The position numbers and the translations under genes are program-made. Positions 1 through 9,248 of a stretch of DNA of 64,000 nucleotides are shown here, in pieces. Each line of letters starts with the position of its first letter. Positions within the stretch are counted from its first letter, which is position 1. The stretch spans positions 124,001 through 188,000 of the forward strand of contig JACVCB010000004.1 in the NCBI GenBank assembly GCA_016742255.1, written 5' to 3'. The notes beneath the pieces are model-generated. The model was not told the DNA's origin. It saw only the letters and a program-made list of their open reading frames with translations, and ran no database searches. This DNA is from Leptospira sp. GTDB taxonomy: Bacteria > Spirochaetota > Leptospiria > Leptospirales > Leptospiraceae.

Positions 1-1087
1 CCATACCAGAGCCAAGTCGACATGCCATATAAAAACGGAAATGTTCAATATCCAAATGTTTCGCAAACGTGGAAGCATTGATAAATGTTCCACGAGACTT
101 GGACATCTTTTCACCATTCACAGTTAAGAATCCATGTACATTCAATTGATTCGGAGCTTTGTAACCAGATCCCATAAGCATCGCTGGCCAAAACAAACCA
201 TGGAAATACAAAATATCTTTTCCAATGAAGTGGACAATTTCTCCTTTTCCTTCTTTCCAAAACTCATTGAATTTTTTCTCATCTTTCAGGTGATTTAAAG
301 AGGAAGCCATATATCCAATAGGTGCATCTAACCAAACATAAAAGTATTTGTTTTCTTCCTCTGGGATCGCAAAACCAAAGTAAGGACCATCTCGGCTAAT
401 GTCCCACTCTTGTAAACCAGAGGTAAACCATTCTTGTAATTTCTTTTGGGCACCTTCGTTCAATCGGTTCCCTTCTTCCATCCAAGTTTTTAATTGGTTT
501 TGGAAGTCTTGTAATTTAAAAAACAAATGTTTTGATTCTTTTAAGACAGGCGTGGTTCCACAAATAGAACAATAGGAATCTTTTAAGTCTTTTGGAGAGT
601 AACTGGTCCCACAAACTTCACAAGAATCCCCGTATTGGTCTTTTGCTCCACATTTTGGACAAGTCCCTTTGATGAAACGGTCAGGCAAAAACATTTTGTC
701 ATGTTCGCAGTACGACTGTTCGATGTTCCGAGAAACAATATGTCCATTTTTTTTGAGGGTTAGATAAATCGATTCCGAGAACTTTCGGTTTTCTTCTGAA
801 TTAGTTGTGTAATAATTATCATACTCTACTCCAAATGAAGTGAGATCTTTATAATGTTCCTTCTGTACTTCTTCAATCATGGACTCAGGTGTTTTTCCTG
901 CTTTTTTAGCGGCAATCATGATCGGAGTTCCATGTGTATCATCCGCACAGAAAAAATAACATTCATTTCCAATTAACTTTTGGAATCGCACCCAAATGTC
1001 AGTTTGGACTGCTTCTAATATATGACCTAGGTGGATAGAGCCGTTTGCGTAGGGCAAAGCACTTGTAACTAAAATGTGTTTCGACAT
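1..1087 (-). CDS. metG: Methionyl-tRNA synthetase, canonical (5' part, runs off the window)
   Basis: This class I aminoacyl-tRNA synthetase charges tRNA-Met with methionine in the cytoplasm. The reading frame starts at an ATG (complement of 1085-1087) with [20 protein letters not shown], so it carries the ALPYANG pocket segment and an HLGH signature. It continues through a Cys-rich zinc insertion (CPKCG, CEVCG, CSICG) and the [10 protein letters not shown] and [11 protein letters not shown] segments to KMSKSRG. About 362 codons are visible; the anticodon-binding part lies outside the window. It is transcribed away from the TerB-like gene at 1163. It is the useful reference for the diverged MetRS-like protein at 53214, because all its methionine-pocket residues are intact. 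Confidence 0.97.
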   Translation of the reverse strand, partial: MSKHILVTSALPYANGSIHLGHILEAVQTDIWVRFQKLIGNECYFFCADDTHGTPIMIAAKKAGKTPESMIEEVQKEHYKDLTSFGVEYDNYYTTNSEENRKFSESIYLTLKKNGHIVSRNIEQSYCEHDKMFLPDRFIKGTCPKCGAKDQYGDSCEVCGTSYSPKDLKDSYCSICGTTPVLKESKHLFFKLQDFQNQLKTWMEEGNRLNEGAQKKLQEWFTSGLQEWDISRDGPYFGFAIPEEENKYFYVWLDAPIGYMASSLNHLKDEKKFNEFWKEGKGEIVHFIGKDILYFHGLFWPAMLMGSGYKAPNQLNVHGFLTVNGEKMSKSRGTFINASTFAKHLDIEHFRFYMACRLGSGM

Positions 1088-1162
1088 AGATTAATTCCAG
1101 TTTCCTGACGGGATTTTCCAATTCAGCCTATTTTTGAGAAAAATCAAGAAAAGCGGAAAAAA

Positions 1163-1699
1163 ATGAAGTTGAAGGAAGGGAGATTCACCATAAACTTCCT
1201 GTTTGTTATGGCTAAGAAAATCGTTCAAAATTTGAAACAAGTCAAGGGCAATAAAAAGAGTCACCCTGAATCCATTCACAAAACCCTCGATATCGAAAGT
1301 GACCTACATATCGAATATGCAAAAGTACTTTTAAGTTTGTGGTCCTACGCCTGTAATGCGGATGGCCAGTTCAAAAAGAAGGAAGGCGAAATCGTTGGTG
1401 AACTTGTGAATGTATTGTTTGAACCTGATTGTCTACTCAGTGGATTCCAATCACAGAAAAAACAAGTTTTAGAGATTCTTTCCAAAACATTTGATAACCC
1501 CCTACCAATGAAAACCATTTCAAAGGTAGTAGCAGATAGTGATGAATACGCTCTTAATTTTTTCGAAGATGCAGTATGTATTGTGGCATCTGATGGTTCA
1601 CTGAACCAAGCAGAAATCCAATTCTTAGAAGACTTAGCAAAAGAATTTAAAATTAGTTCTATGGATAAAGTAAGAGTCGAAAAAAAATACCTTGCGTAA
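1163..1699 (+). CDS. TerB-like helical protein
   Basis: A protein of up to 178 aa. Its C-terminal half reads as two TerB/DjlA-type helical repeats: a YACNADGQFKKKEGEIV segment and a VASDGSLNQAEIQFLEDLA segment, each with the acidic D-G-x turn followed by an acidic helix that is typical of TerB. The upstream ATG is at 1163; a second ATG at 1208 (MAKKIVQN) is an equally plausible start and removes an N-terminal stretch with little family resemblance. The next gene begins inside its 3' end (8-nt overlap), so it is the first gene of a three-gene operon with the DUF2207-like and Tim44-like proteins. Its molecular role is not known; TerB proteins are linked to membrane-associated stress responses. 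Confidence 0.7.
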   Translation: MKLKEGRFTINFLFVMAKKIVQNLKQVKGNKKSHPESIHKTLDIESDLHIEYAKVLLSLWSYACNADGQFKKKEGEIVGELVNVLFEPDCLLSGFQSQKKQVLEILSKTFDNPLPMKTISKVVADSDEYALNFFEDAVCIVASDGSLNQAEIQFLEDLAKEFKISSMDKVRVEKKYLA

Positions 1700-3365
1700 G
1701 CTGATTACGATACTTTACCTCTCTGTTTTTTGGATTCCATCCTTTGATGCAAGGCCAGGGATGGGAAATTCCTATCGATCCTCAAGTTCGAGTAGTAGTC
1801 GATCGTCCTATTCGAGTTATAAACCTTCTTATAACTCCAGTTCTTCCTCATCAAAATCTAACCATTCAAGTACTTCCTATCCTAGTTCCAGTGGGCCAGA
1901 ACCAACCTCTTATTTTGAATCTTCGAACCACAAAATTTCAATTCACTTCCATGCAGATGGTAGTGCGGATGTATATGAATCCTTTCGAATCAAAAAAGAC
2001 CAATCCAAAATTGGGATCAAAAGACCTTCATTTTTAATCAAAAAAGATGCTGAAATAACAAATTTAGAAGTTTTTCCACAAACAGTTTATCCTTCGCATA
2101 ACGCTGGGATGATTACTATTTTTTGGTCAAACAACGAACAAAATCCAGAAATGGATATTTCCATCCATTACCAAATCGAAGACGCAACCATCACGATGGG
2201 AAAATTGTCCCTAGTGAACTGGAAATTCACAAAAACAAATCTCTCTTCTCAACCGATTCAGTTTGATTTAAAATGGGATCCCAATTCCTTTTCTAAAAAT
2301 TTTAAAATACAAAATGAAGTTTTTAATGAATCACTTTCAGAATACGAACGTTTTGAAGTACCTGTTAGGGTAGAAGAGTTTCATATCAATAGTGACTCAT
2401 GGAAAAATGTAGAACTAAATACATTTTACGTGATCGACATACCTCAATTGCCTGAAAGAAAGATAGACCCTCAAAAGGAAATCCAAACAAATTCGCATAA
2501 GATAAGTTATACATTAAATGAAACAGTAACTTTGAATGAAAACGGATCCCACCATTACCAATCTAGAATTTTAATACCAAAGGACAATCCAATTCAAAAT
2601 TCCTTACAATTACAGTTGGGATTACATCGATTTCGCGAATATGGCGAAACATTTTGGAATCATTTTTGGACTCCTGCCTTTCAAATAACCTACGGATTTA
2701 AGGGAGTTTCCACTTACTTTTGGCATCTATTTTCCGTAAGTATTGCAGATGGGATTACTACAGCAAACAACCTAGAACAATATGATTTTTCATTTTCTAC
2801 ATTGGGAGAATCTTCCAACCGTCAAAACAAAGGTTTGGATCATTGGATACGAATCACAAATTTAGAAAATCGAGAAAATGTAGAATTAGAGTCTTTTCAT
2901 ATACGGTTGTTAAGCGAATCTAACATCGATCAAAACTCATGTAAAATTGAAATGATCGTATCTGATTGTGAATATTGCTCAGACGTTTTTGACCAAACTT
3001 CTTTGATTGTTCCTATCGAACCAAAATGGGAAGCAGATGGATTTTCATTTGATTGGAACAATCCGATTCCAACTAATTACAAAGTTTACTTAAGACTCCA
3101 AGAGACAAATAAACAAATCACTTATAATCCAATTCTCATTTTCTATGCAGTATTGAATGCGTTTCTATACTCACCAGGGTCTGGGAATCATATGGGACAT
3201 TTGGTTATTATAGGAATCTTCTTTTTAGGATTTACCATCCTAGGATTTTTTTATTGCAATCAATGGAAATACAAAGCAGAGAAAAAACAAAAAGAGAAGT
3301 TTAACCTTTTACAAATCCAAAAAATTGATCCCAATTTTGACTTGGATCTCTTTGAAAAAAGGTGA
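1692..3365 (+). CDS. DUF2207-like secreted/membrane protein with Ser-rich linker
   Basis: This 557-aa protein starts at a TTG, which gives a good signal peptide (MRKLITILYLSVFWIPSFDA). A low-complexity Ser/Tyr-rich linker follows at about residues 28-70, then a large beta-rich domain, and one clear C-terminal membrane helix at about residues 504-522 followed by a basic tail. The order signal peptide, extracytoplasmic beta domain, membrane anchor resembles DUF2207 (YciQ-type) proteins. The start overlaps the TerB-like gene by 8 nt, and the end overlaps the next gene through a GTGA junction, so the three are probably translated together. The function is unknown; the family assignment is by general architecture. 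Confidence 0.6.
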   Translation: MRKLITILYLSVFWIPSFDARPGMGNSYRSSSSSSSRSSYSSYKPSYNSSSSSSKSNHSSTSYPSSSGPEPTSYFESSNHKISIHFHADGSADVYESFRIKKDQSKIGIKRPSFLIKKDAEITNLEVFPQTVYPSHNAGMITIFWSNNEQNPEMDISIHYQIEDATITMGKLSLVNWKFTKTNLSSQPIQFDLKWDPNSFSKNFKIQNEVFNESLSEYERFEVPVRVEEFHINSDSWKNVELNTFYVIDIPQLPERKIDPQKEIQTNSHKISYTLNETVTLNENGSHHYQSRILIPKDNPIQNSLQLQLGLHRFREYGETFWNHFWTPAFQITYGFKGVSTYFWHLFSVSIADGITTANNLEQYDFSFSTLGESSNRQNKGLDHWIRITNLENRENVELESFHIRLLSESNIDQNSCKIEMIVSDCEYCSDVFDQTSLIVPIEPKWEADGFSFDWNNPIPTNYKVYLRLQETNKQITYNPILIFYAVLNAFLYSPGSGNHMGHLVIIGIFFLGFTILGFFYCNQWKYKAEKKQKEKFNLLQIQKIDPNFDLDLFEKR

Positions 3366-4375
3366 TTTTGATTACTGAAAAAACTGTTTTTGCCTGGGAC
3401 AAAGGAGATATGGAATCTGTAAGGAATTTTCTCTCTGCATCTGTATTCCAAAGATTTTCCATCCAATTACAATTGATGAATACGATTGATGGTGAAATCA
3501 ATCGAATGAAAGGATTCAGCGTTGTTTCTGTAAGAATCATCGGAATGTCGATGGAGTCTGATTATTTAACACTACATTTAAGAATAAAATGCAAAACCAA
3601 AGATAAAACCTTTCCAAAACAAACTTCCGAGTTAGAAATTCAAAACCAATTGAACAAAGAAAAAGTAAGTGTTTATGAAGAGATACATTCCTATACAAGA
3701 AAGATAACAACACAAACAAAACCAAATATTGATTTAATCCATAATTTGTGTCCTAATTGCGGAGCGACTGCTACGTTTTCACATTCTACAAATAAGTGTG
3801 AATATTGTGGAAGTATCTACAATTCTGGCGAAGCGGATTGGGTGTTAACTGAAATGACTCAATTGGTGGAATGGGACGAAACAAATTCTAAAATTGGATT
3901 GGATTTACAGGATGGTATCGCAAAACAGTTATTAGAAGATAGAGCCAGTGCAGTTTTTTGGAAATACTTACACTACCAATCATTACCAAATAGCGAGATT
4001 TTAAAAAGAGATTCAGTTAATGAATCATACAATCGATTGTCAGGTCCAGGAAACGCACCAATTCACTCTCCCGTGATTGGATCTTGCCATTTGGTTCATT
4101 TGGATTTAAAGTCCAAACCTCAAAAAATGACCTGTGAAATCCGTTGGAGTGGCGCAAGGAAAAAAGGATTCATACCAGAACACCGACGTTCAAAGATCCA
4201 TTTAGTTTTACTTAATGAAAGGACAAAAACACTGGGATTTTCTGAGGAATCTTGCAATCACTGTGGTGCACCTTTGCCAGAAATTGATTCTAGTATATGT
4301 TCCCATTGTAAAGGAACCATTCCCGGAAAAGTAAATGATTGGTTATTTGAGTCAACTGAACTGATTTCCCTTTAA
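3362..4375 (+). CDS. Tim44-like domain protein with two zinc ribbons
   Basis: A 337-aa protein starting at GTG, overlapping the upstream stop codon. The first 110 residues resemble a Tim44-like fold: a short helix with VFAWDKGDMESVRNFLS, then strands with FSVVSVRIIGMSMESDYLTL. Two Cys4 zinc ribbons follow: CPNCG/CEYCG at about residues 130-149 and CNHCG/CSHCKG at about 298-316. Each ribbon is followed by a W-containing strand (EADWVLTE and NDWLFES), which suggests an internal duplication. It is the last gene of the TerB/DUF2207/Tim44 operon. No catalytic site is visible; an assembly or membrane-associated scaffold role is only an inference from the operon. Confidence 0.6.
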   Translation: MILITEKTVFAWDKGDMESVRNFLSASVFQRFSIQLQLMNTIDGEINRMKGFSVVSVRIIGMSMESDYLTLHLRIKCKTKDKTFPKQTSELEIQNQLNKEKVSVYEEIHSYTRKITTQTKPNIDLIHNLCPNCGATATFSHSTNKCEYCGSIYNSGEADWVLTEMTQLVEWDETNSKIGLDLQDGIAKQLLEDRASAVFWKYLHYQSLPNSEILKRDSVNESYNRLSGPGNAPIHSPVIGSCHLVHLDLKSKPQKMTCEIRWSGARKKGFIPEHRRSKIHLVLLNERTKTLGFSEESCNHCGAPLPEIDSSICSHCKGTIPGKVNDWLFESTELISL

Positions 4376-4380
4376 TCAGA

Positions 4381-5088
4381 TCATCTTGGTTTTGAATAAC
4401 AAATCCAATGTCTATCTGAAATCATTTCTACATTTAACTTATGGCTCATTCGTATGGAAACTAACATATCGGTTACTTCTTCAATTCGAAAAGCAGCAAA
4501 CAAACTATTTAAAAAATCTGTTTTTAAAACTTCAGGTTCATTTTTCGCATAACGCTCTACTAGTTGGTAAGCTTCTGATCTTGAGTTGGGACGTAACAAA
4601 TCGCAAACAAAGATAAAACTATCGTCATCAATCGACCTCTGGATCGCAGACCAAAACTCAAAAGGATTGTGAATGTGATGGAGGAGTGAGTTTGAGAACA
4701 CTAGTTCAAAACTGGATTCGGGAACAAAGTCTTGAATAAGTTCGTTTTTAAAAAACATTTTATTGTTTCTTTTTTCACCGATTAACGTAAAAAGACGCTT
4801 CTGACAATAATTTAACATTAATTTGGAACCATCTAAGTAAGTGAAGTCGGCATTTGGAAATAATGGGAACAGACGAGATGACATATCTCCAGGCCCACAT
4901 CCTAAATCTAACACCGAACGTGGCGAAAATTTAAGAGGAAGTCTGTTTTGAAAATGTTTAATGATCATCGAATGCGCTGTTTCAAATCCAGCATTTGCAT
5001 ACGAATCTACCTGAATTGGTTCGACCATGAGTTCAGGTTCCGGAATGCGAACCATAGTCTGAAGGTTAGTTTGTTCCCATCTTTTCAT
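4381..5088 (-). CDS. Class I SAM-dependent methyltransferase
   Basis: This 235-aa protein has a full class I methyltransferase core. Motif I is VLDLGCGPGD, an acidic strand-2 residue lies in FTYLDGSKLML, and the post-motif region is LVFSNSLLHHI followed by FIFVCDLLRPNSRSE. The substrate cannot be predicted. It converges with the Tim44-like gene, with only five bases between the stop codons, and is divergent from the lipoprotein gene at 5112. No signal peptide is present, so it is cytoplasmic. Confidence 0.85.
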   Translation of the reverse strand: MKRWEQTNLQTMVRIPEPELMVEPIQVDSYANAGFETAHSMIIKHFQNRLPLKFSPRSVLDLGCGPGDMSSRLFPLFPNADFTYLDGSKLMLNYCQKRLFTLIGEKRNNKMFFKNELIQDFVPESSFELVFSNSLLHHIHNPFEFWSAIQRSIDDDSFIFVCDLLRPNSRSEAYQLVERYAKNEPEVLKTDFLNSLFAAFRIEEVTDMLVSIRMSHKLNVEMISDRHWICYSKPR

Positions 5089-5111
5089 TTTGGTATGAGG
5101 TACCCTTTTCT

Positions 5112-5585
5112 ATGAAACAAATCATTCTTTCCATTCTTTTCTTTGTCTTTTTGACAAATTGTATGTTAACAGAAGGGATTGGTATCCCCACTTATGGAGC
5201 CGTAAAAGGATCAGAAGCCAAAAAAAGAATATCTGATGCGATTTTTGAAGCAGAATCAACTGCTTCCTCATTTTGGTTAGCCCAATCAGGGATGAAAGGT
5301 GGACAAGGACCAATTTCGCCACTCCTCATCATAAACGGTTTCTTAGCAAAAATTTTGTACTCATACATCTCCAAAATTGAGGATAAAGAATCCTTTATGG
5401 AATCGTCGGTTCTACAGTGTGAATCAGACATTCGAACCAAAGGCGCATTAGTTTTGGGAAGTATATATGATGGCCTAACAACTGCTGGGGGAGTGATAAG
5501 AGATGCTTACTTACTTCCTGAGTTTGCATCCTGTGATTTGGAAAAAACAGGAAAAATAATCACAATCGAGCCAATTCGATTTTAA
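5112..5585 (+). CDS. Leptospira-type small lipoprotein
   Basis: A 157-aa protein with a short signal sequence and a lipobox-like LTNC (Cys17), followed by a stretch starting MLTEGIGIPTYGAVKG. It resembles the small lineage-specific Leptospira lipoproteins that share a LIC lipobox, a TYG-like segment and conserved cysteines; further cysteines here are in VLQCESD and FASCDLE. A GAGG sequence lies just upstream of the start codon. It is co-directional with the serine hydrolase and START-domain genes and could share their transcript. Function unknown; probably membrane-anchored. Confidence 0.65.
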   Translation: MKQIILSILFFVFLTNCMLTEGIGIPTYGAVKGSEAKKRISDAIFEAESTASSFWLAQSGMKGGQGPISPLLIINGFLAKILYSYISKIEDKESFMESSVLQCESDIRTKGALVLGSIYDGLTTAGGVIRDAYLLPEFASCDLEKTGKIITIEPIRF

Positions 5586-5597
5586 AGAGATATCAAT

Positions 5598-6854
5598 ATG
5601 AATCACAAAAAATTAATTGGAATCACCTTCACAAGTTTATCATTGTTTTTGTTTCAATGCCAAAAGCCTGTATCAACTGACAAAGACACACAAGCAACTT
5701 TAATCGCTGGAATTTTTGGATCTTGTTTTAGTTTGGATTCTTGTTTCGACCAATACGCAAGAACAACAGATGAAGGTGCAAGTTTCCAAGTATTTGATCA
5801 AAATGGATCTCGGATTTATGCGAGACAATCTGTGATTGATTATAGTACTTATAAACCGATTGCTTCCGGATCCAAGTGGGTCACCGCAATTACAGCAATG
5901 AGAGTTATAGATTGTAACACAAATAGTGGTACTTATGCACAATGCGGGACTGTAACAACTGGAACTTGTAATAATGGAGCTGTTGGAGGGGCAATTTCCT
6001 TATCTCGTACAACAGCACAAGTGTTAGGTTGGACTGGAACATATGCAAATGTCACCTTACGCCAATTACTTTCCTTTACTTCAGGATTGAATGCGGGAGG
6101 TGGGAATGGATCTGGTCAAGCTACTTGTATCTCTACTTTACCACTCGGTGCAACATCCACCCAAAAAGATACCTGTGTAGGCGAGATTCGAGACCAATCG
6201 ACTGGAACGCCTGGAGCCCTATACCAATACAACTCCAACCATATGGCTGTCGCACAACGTATGTTAGAAGTTGCTTGCAACAAAACTTGGGACACAATTT
6301 ACACTCAATTGATCCTAACTCCTCTTGGTTGGGATGCAAGCCAAGCAGTATGGCGAGGGAATTCAAGAGGTGGTACCGATACAGATGGAAGTTTGTCCGG
6401 GGCATATGGATTATCCATTTCTCCAGAACATTATGCGCGAATGTTGAATGTACTTTTGACCAATGGAACTGCTAAAAATTCGTCAGGTGGAAATATTACA
6501 AATTTTCTATCAACAACATCCGTTACAGAAATTTTGTCTGACCAATACAATGGCGCAAAGATTGGATATTCACAATTTTCTGCATTTGGATACCGATGGC
6601 AATATGGTTTGGGAAATTGGAGATTTTGTACGGTTACGGATGTACCCGCAGAATGTGACAAGGACTTGATTTCTCATAGTATCGGGATTAATGGTTTTTA
6701 CCCTTGGTTGGATCGAAATCGAAATTACATGGCGATCTTAGCAGTAAATAATATCGGTAGAAAAAATGGATTGAGTTTGTTACCAGCTTCTTCAACCTCA
6801 TTATTCTTTGCTGAAACAGTTAGACCAATCATTCATTCACAAATAGGCAGGTAA
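5598..6854 (+). CDS. Beta-lactamase/DD-peptidase-fold serine hydrolase lipoprotein
   Basis: A 418-aa serine hydrolase of the class C beta-lactamase / esterase superfamily. The N-terminus is a lipoprotein signal ending in LFLFQC (Cys21). The catalytic S-x-x-K is S90-G-S-K93 in the segment IASGSKWVTAITAM. The second motif is Y211-N-S, where the family normally has Y-x-N. A HSIGINGF segment near residue 355 occupies the place of the KTG/HxG motif. Many extra cysteines (GSCFSLDSC, CNTNSGTYAQC, CNNG) suggest a periplasmic or surface protein with disulfides. Whether it hydrolyses peptides, esters or lactams is not deducible. It sits 2 nt before the START-domain gene. Confidence 0.8.
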   Translation: MNHKKLIGITFTSLSLFLFQCQKPVSTDKDTQATLIAGIFGSCFSLDSCFDQYARTTDEGASFQVFDQNGSRIYARQSVIDYSTYKPIASGSKWVTAITAMRVIDCNTNSGTYAQCGTVTTGTCNNGAVGGAISLSRTTAQVLGWTGTYANVTLRQLLSFTSGLNAGGGNGSGQATCISTLPLGATSTQKDTCVGEIRDQSTGTPGALYQYNSNHMAVAQRMLEVACNKTWDTIYTQLILTPLGWDASQAVWRGNSRGGTDTDGSLSGAYGLSISPEHYARMLNVLLTNGTAKNSSGGNITNFLSTTSVTEILSDQYNGAKIGYSQFSAFGYRWQYGLGNWRFCTVTDVPAECDKDLISHSIGINGFYPWLDRNRNYMAILAVNNIGRKNGLSLLPASSTSLFFAETVRPIIHSQIGR

Positions 6855-6856
6855 CC

Positions 6857-7543
6857 ATGATCCAAAAACAAACAGTTTTCAAATTCATACTAGGATGTTT
6901 CCTATTCGCTCAATTGATTCCATTATTGGCACAGACACCAGAGTGGTCGGAATCAAAACGTAAAAAAGGTATCCAAGTTCTAACAAGGCCAGTTGCTGGC
7001 TCCAATATCGAAGAGTTTTTAGGTAAAACAGAAGTTGATGCTTCGATTTCTCAAGTGATTGCCTTACTTGTGGATCCACAATCTTGTAAAAACTTATACC
7101 ACCAATGCAAGGAACTGACAGTTCTTTCTGGTTCTGAAAAAAAATCATCTGTATATCTAAGGAATGGAGCACCATGGCCTGTCAATGACCGAGATGTCAT
7201 TATGGATCGTAGTTTTGATCAAAATGACAAAACTCTAACAACTACAATGAAGATGAAACGATTGGATTCAAATGCAAAATCTGCACCTTCTGGTGTAACA
7301 CGGATGCCAGCGTTTGAAGGGTATTGGAAACTCACTCCCTTAGCCAATGGAAAACTCAAAATTGAATACCAAGCACATTTTGAGCCAGGTGGATCTGTAC
7401 CACAATCAGTCATCAACCTAGTACTGACTGACACTCCCTTCGAAACTCTGTTAAACTTAAAATCATTGGTCGAACAGGGAAAACACAAAGAAGCAAAATA
7501 TGATTGGATTAAGGAACCTACAGTAACAAACCCATCTAATTAG
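6857..7543 (+). CDS. START-domain (lipid-binding) exported protein
   Basis: A 228-aa protein with a cleavable signal peptide (FKFILGCFLFAQLIPLLAQ) and a single START/SRPBCC-like fold. Family features include the early strand KKGIQVLTRPVAGSN, the loop GAPWPVNDRDVIMDRSF, FEGYWKLTPL, and the late helix in PQSVINLVLTDTPFETLLNLKSLV. Such proteins bind lipids or other hydrophobic ligands. It follows the serine hydrolase after 2 nt, so the two are almost certainly co-transcribed and may act on the same envelope ligand, which is an inference from position. Confidence 0.82.
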   Translation: MIQKQTVFKFILGCFLFAQLIPLLAQTPEWSESKRKKGIQVLTRPVAGSNIEEFLGKTEVDASISQVIALLVDPQSCKNLYHQCKELTVLSGSEKKSSVYLRNGAPWPVNDRDVIMDRSFDQNDKTLTTTMKMKRLDSNAKSAPSGVTRMPAFEGYWKLTPLANGKLKIEYQAHFEPGGSVPQSVINLVLTDTPFETLLNLKSLVEQGKHKEAKYDWIKEPTVTNPSN

Positions 7544-7568
7544 TTTTAGATAAAAACAAATATTGAAC

Positions 7569-7603
7569 CCTATGAATCCATGGATGATGATTGGATTCGT
7601 AGG
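7569..7603. terminator. Stem-loop between convergent genes
   Basis: A 12-bp stem (one G-T wobble) with an 11-nt loop, arms 7569-7580 and 7592-7603. It lies between the convergent START-domain gene and the gene ending at 7604. It lacks a strong T tract but is well placed as a shared terminator. Confidence 0.5.
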
Positions 7604-8242
7604 CTAAAAAGCGGTCCGAAGCCCATACGAAACAAAATTAGAACCACAGTTTGGATCGGGTGGACAGTACAATCCAAATACTCCAGAACGATGGTGAATC
7701 CTTAAAAATACTTCTGTCTTTCGATCAATGGGTAAGTAAGTACTGATTTCCACCATCATATAATTGAGAAGTGCCCTCGATTCAATCGCATCCTTTTGTA
7801 AACCTGATTCCCAATAATATCCCTTAGCCTTATTCTCTAATTTTGGATTTTCAGATGCTAACGATAAACCTTCTCCTAAGGATAAACTGATCGGAGAATC
7901 ATAGATACGATTGATTTTAACAATGTAGAATGTATTTGTTTCCCAATGGTTCATGCCATTAAAATGTTTAGTTATGTTTGTTTCCCATAAAAAATCAAAC
8001 CAACGAATTCGATAATCCAAGGGCCGACTCACACCGACTGTACCAATATAAGATTCTTTATAGTCTGTTTTTTGCCGAAAAACAATTGGGATCAGGTCTG
8101 TGGTTGTAAAAATCCCACCATACAAAACAATATTCCAATTTTCTTTCGGAATGGATACTGAACCAAGGAATTGAAATGGAAGAAAGAAAATACTAAGCAA
8201 AAAAGTTTGGACTGTAATTTTTGAGAGTCTCATTTGTATCAA
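7604..8242 (-). CDS. Outer-membrane beta-barrel, possibly PagL-like acyloxyacyl hydrolase
   Basis: A 212-aa protein with a signal peptide (ITVQTFLLSIFFLPFQFLGSVS), alternating aromatic beta-strand pattern and a C-terminal Phe (SYGLRTAF) typical of outer-membrane barrels. Near the C-terminus, LRIHHRSGVFG contains an H-x-S arrangement followed by a G-S-N-F-V strand, reminiscent of the His/Ser catalytic pair and last strands of PagL-type lipid A deacylases. That resemblance is by motif only. It lies 14 nt after the lipoprotein gene at 8257-9039, upstream in the same direction, so the two form a unit. Confidence 0.5.
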   Translation of the reverse strand: MIQMRLSKITVQTFLLSIFFLPFQFLGSVSIPKENWNIVLYGGIFTTTDLIPIVFRQKTDYKESYIGTVGVSRPLDYRIRWFDFLWETNITKHFNGMNHWETNTFYIVKINRIYDSPISLSLGEGLSLASENPKLENKAKGYYWESGLQKDAIESRALLNYMMVEISTYLPIDRKTEVFLRIHHRSGVFGLYCPPDPNCGSNFVSYGLRTAF

Positions 8243-8256
8243 TTGAACTTACATGA

Positions 8257-9039
8257 TTATGGTTGGAACCAATCTTGGTTTCTTTTTTCCCATTCTGTCA
8301 GTTGTAAATGAATCACTTCGTAATTCTGTAAAAACAGCCTTCTTAAAAACAATTCATACTCTTTACAATTTTCCGAATGAGTTTGCTCCATAGACTCACG
8401 GAGTTTGGAAGGTTTTTCTTGGATACAGTATTTTTGTAAATTGGAAGGATATCGATTTGCGTTTAACATGGGAGTGATGACACTTGAGCCAGTACCAATA
8501 TAAAATGGCATAGGTGCCCAAATCGTTTCATAGGTAGATAAAAAAGAAATTCGATGTAAATTCGTTTCCCCAGATGTCCAGACCAACTCCGCTTCTGTTT
8601 CCATTGTTCCATAGTAGACCATCGTAAGCGCTAATAAACTAATCCCTATACTTTTGAATGGCCTTTGGCTTTCATTACGAATCACAAGAGTTAAATTATC
8701 GATATTGGATAATTCAAATCCTCGATCCCATCGAGGAAGTTCATTGGGATTATGTGGTTTTTTTTGGGGAATTTTAGGCAACTGGTTTGGATCAGGAGGT
8801 GGTAGTGGAACAGTTGTTAAATCAGCAACATTCACTTGGTCATCAATGAGAATTGCAGGTGGAACAGGAAAAACCTCAGGAAATACTTTTGCAAGGATGG
8901 GATCCGTTGTTGTCCAACGAATGGAAATTGGTTGATTTTTCGAAAGTTTTGCTTCCGAACTGAGTTCTGGCATTGGTGTTTTGCACGTTACGTTCAATAC
9001 CGATAAAATTAAAATATAAAATACAAAATGTAACTTCAT
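8257..9039 (-). CDS. Putative lipoprotein, unknown function
   Basis: A 260-aa protein with a lipobox-type N-terminus (ILILSVLNVTCKT, Cys19). A Pro-rich segment around residues 75-100 (VPLPPPDPNQLPKIPQKKP) could be a spacer across the periplasm. The rest is a mixed fold without a motif I recognise. It is the first gene of a two-gene unit with the barrel protein, so an envelope function is likely. The 200 bases upstream of it hold the terminator structures of the acyl-CoA dehydrogenase gene. Confidence 0.6.
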   Translation of the reverse strand: MKLHFVFYILILSVLNVTCKTPMPELSSEAKLSKNQPISIRWTTTDPILAKVFPEVFPVPPAILIDDQVNVADLTTVPLPPPDPNQLPKIPQKKPHNPNELPRWDRGFELSNIDNLTLVIRNESQRPFKSIGISLLALTMVYYGTMETEAELVWTSGETNLHRISFLSTYETIWAPMPFYIGTGSSVITPMLNANRYPSNLQKYCIQEKPSKLRESMEQTHSENCKEYELFLRRLFLQNYEVIHLQLTEWEKRNQDWFQP

Positions 9040-9126
9040 ATAACAGAAATAAGATTCTGGTAATACCTTAGACTTCTTTTTAATGAAGAGAAAGTTTTTT
9101 ATCCATTTGGTTTTTGTAATAGGTAT

Positions 9127-9154
9127 AAAAAAAGCCTGAAAGTTCAGGCCTTTT
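9127..9154 (-). terminator. Rho-independent terminator
   Basis: Stem GCCTGA/TCAGGC with a 4-nt loop, flanked by an A-run on the left (U-run for minus-strand transcripts) and TTTT on the right. It lies about 100 nt downstream of the acyl-CoA dehydrogenase stop and can work in both directions. Confidence 0.75.
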
Positions 9155-9205
9155 AACAGTAGATGTCGTATGTTTTATGACATTTCGACAAATGTTGGAA
9201 TGATT

Positions 9206-9236
9206 CTTTACCGAAGAGAAATTCCTTTCGGTAAAG
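9206..9236. repeat. Perfect 10-bp inverted repeat in the dehydrogenase 3' UTR
   Basis: CTTTACCGAA and TTCGGTAAAG separated by 11 nt, 13 nt beyond the dehydrogenase stop codon. There is no U-run, so it is more likely a 3' stabilising hairpin than the terminator, which is at 9127-9154. Confidence 0.5.
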
Positions 9237-9248
9237 AAGTTTGTCTAT

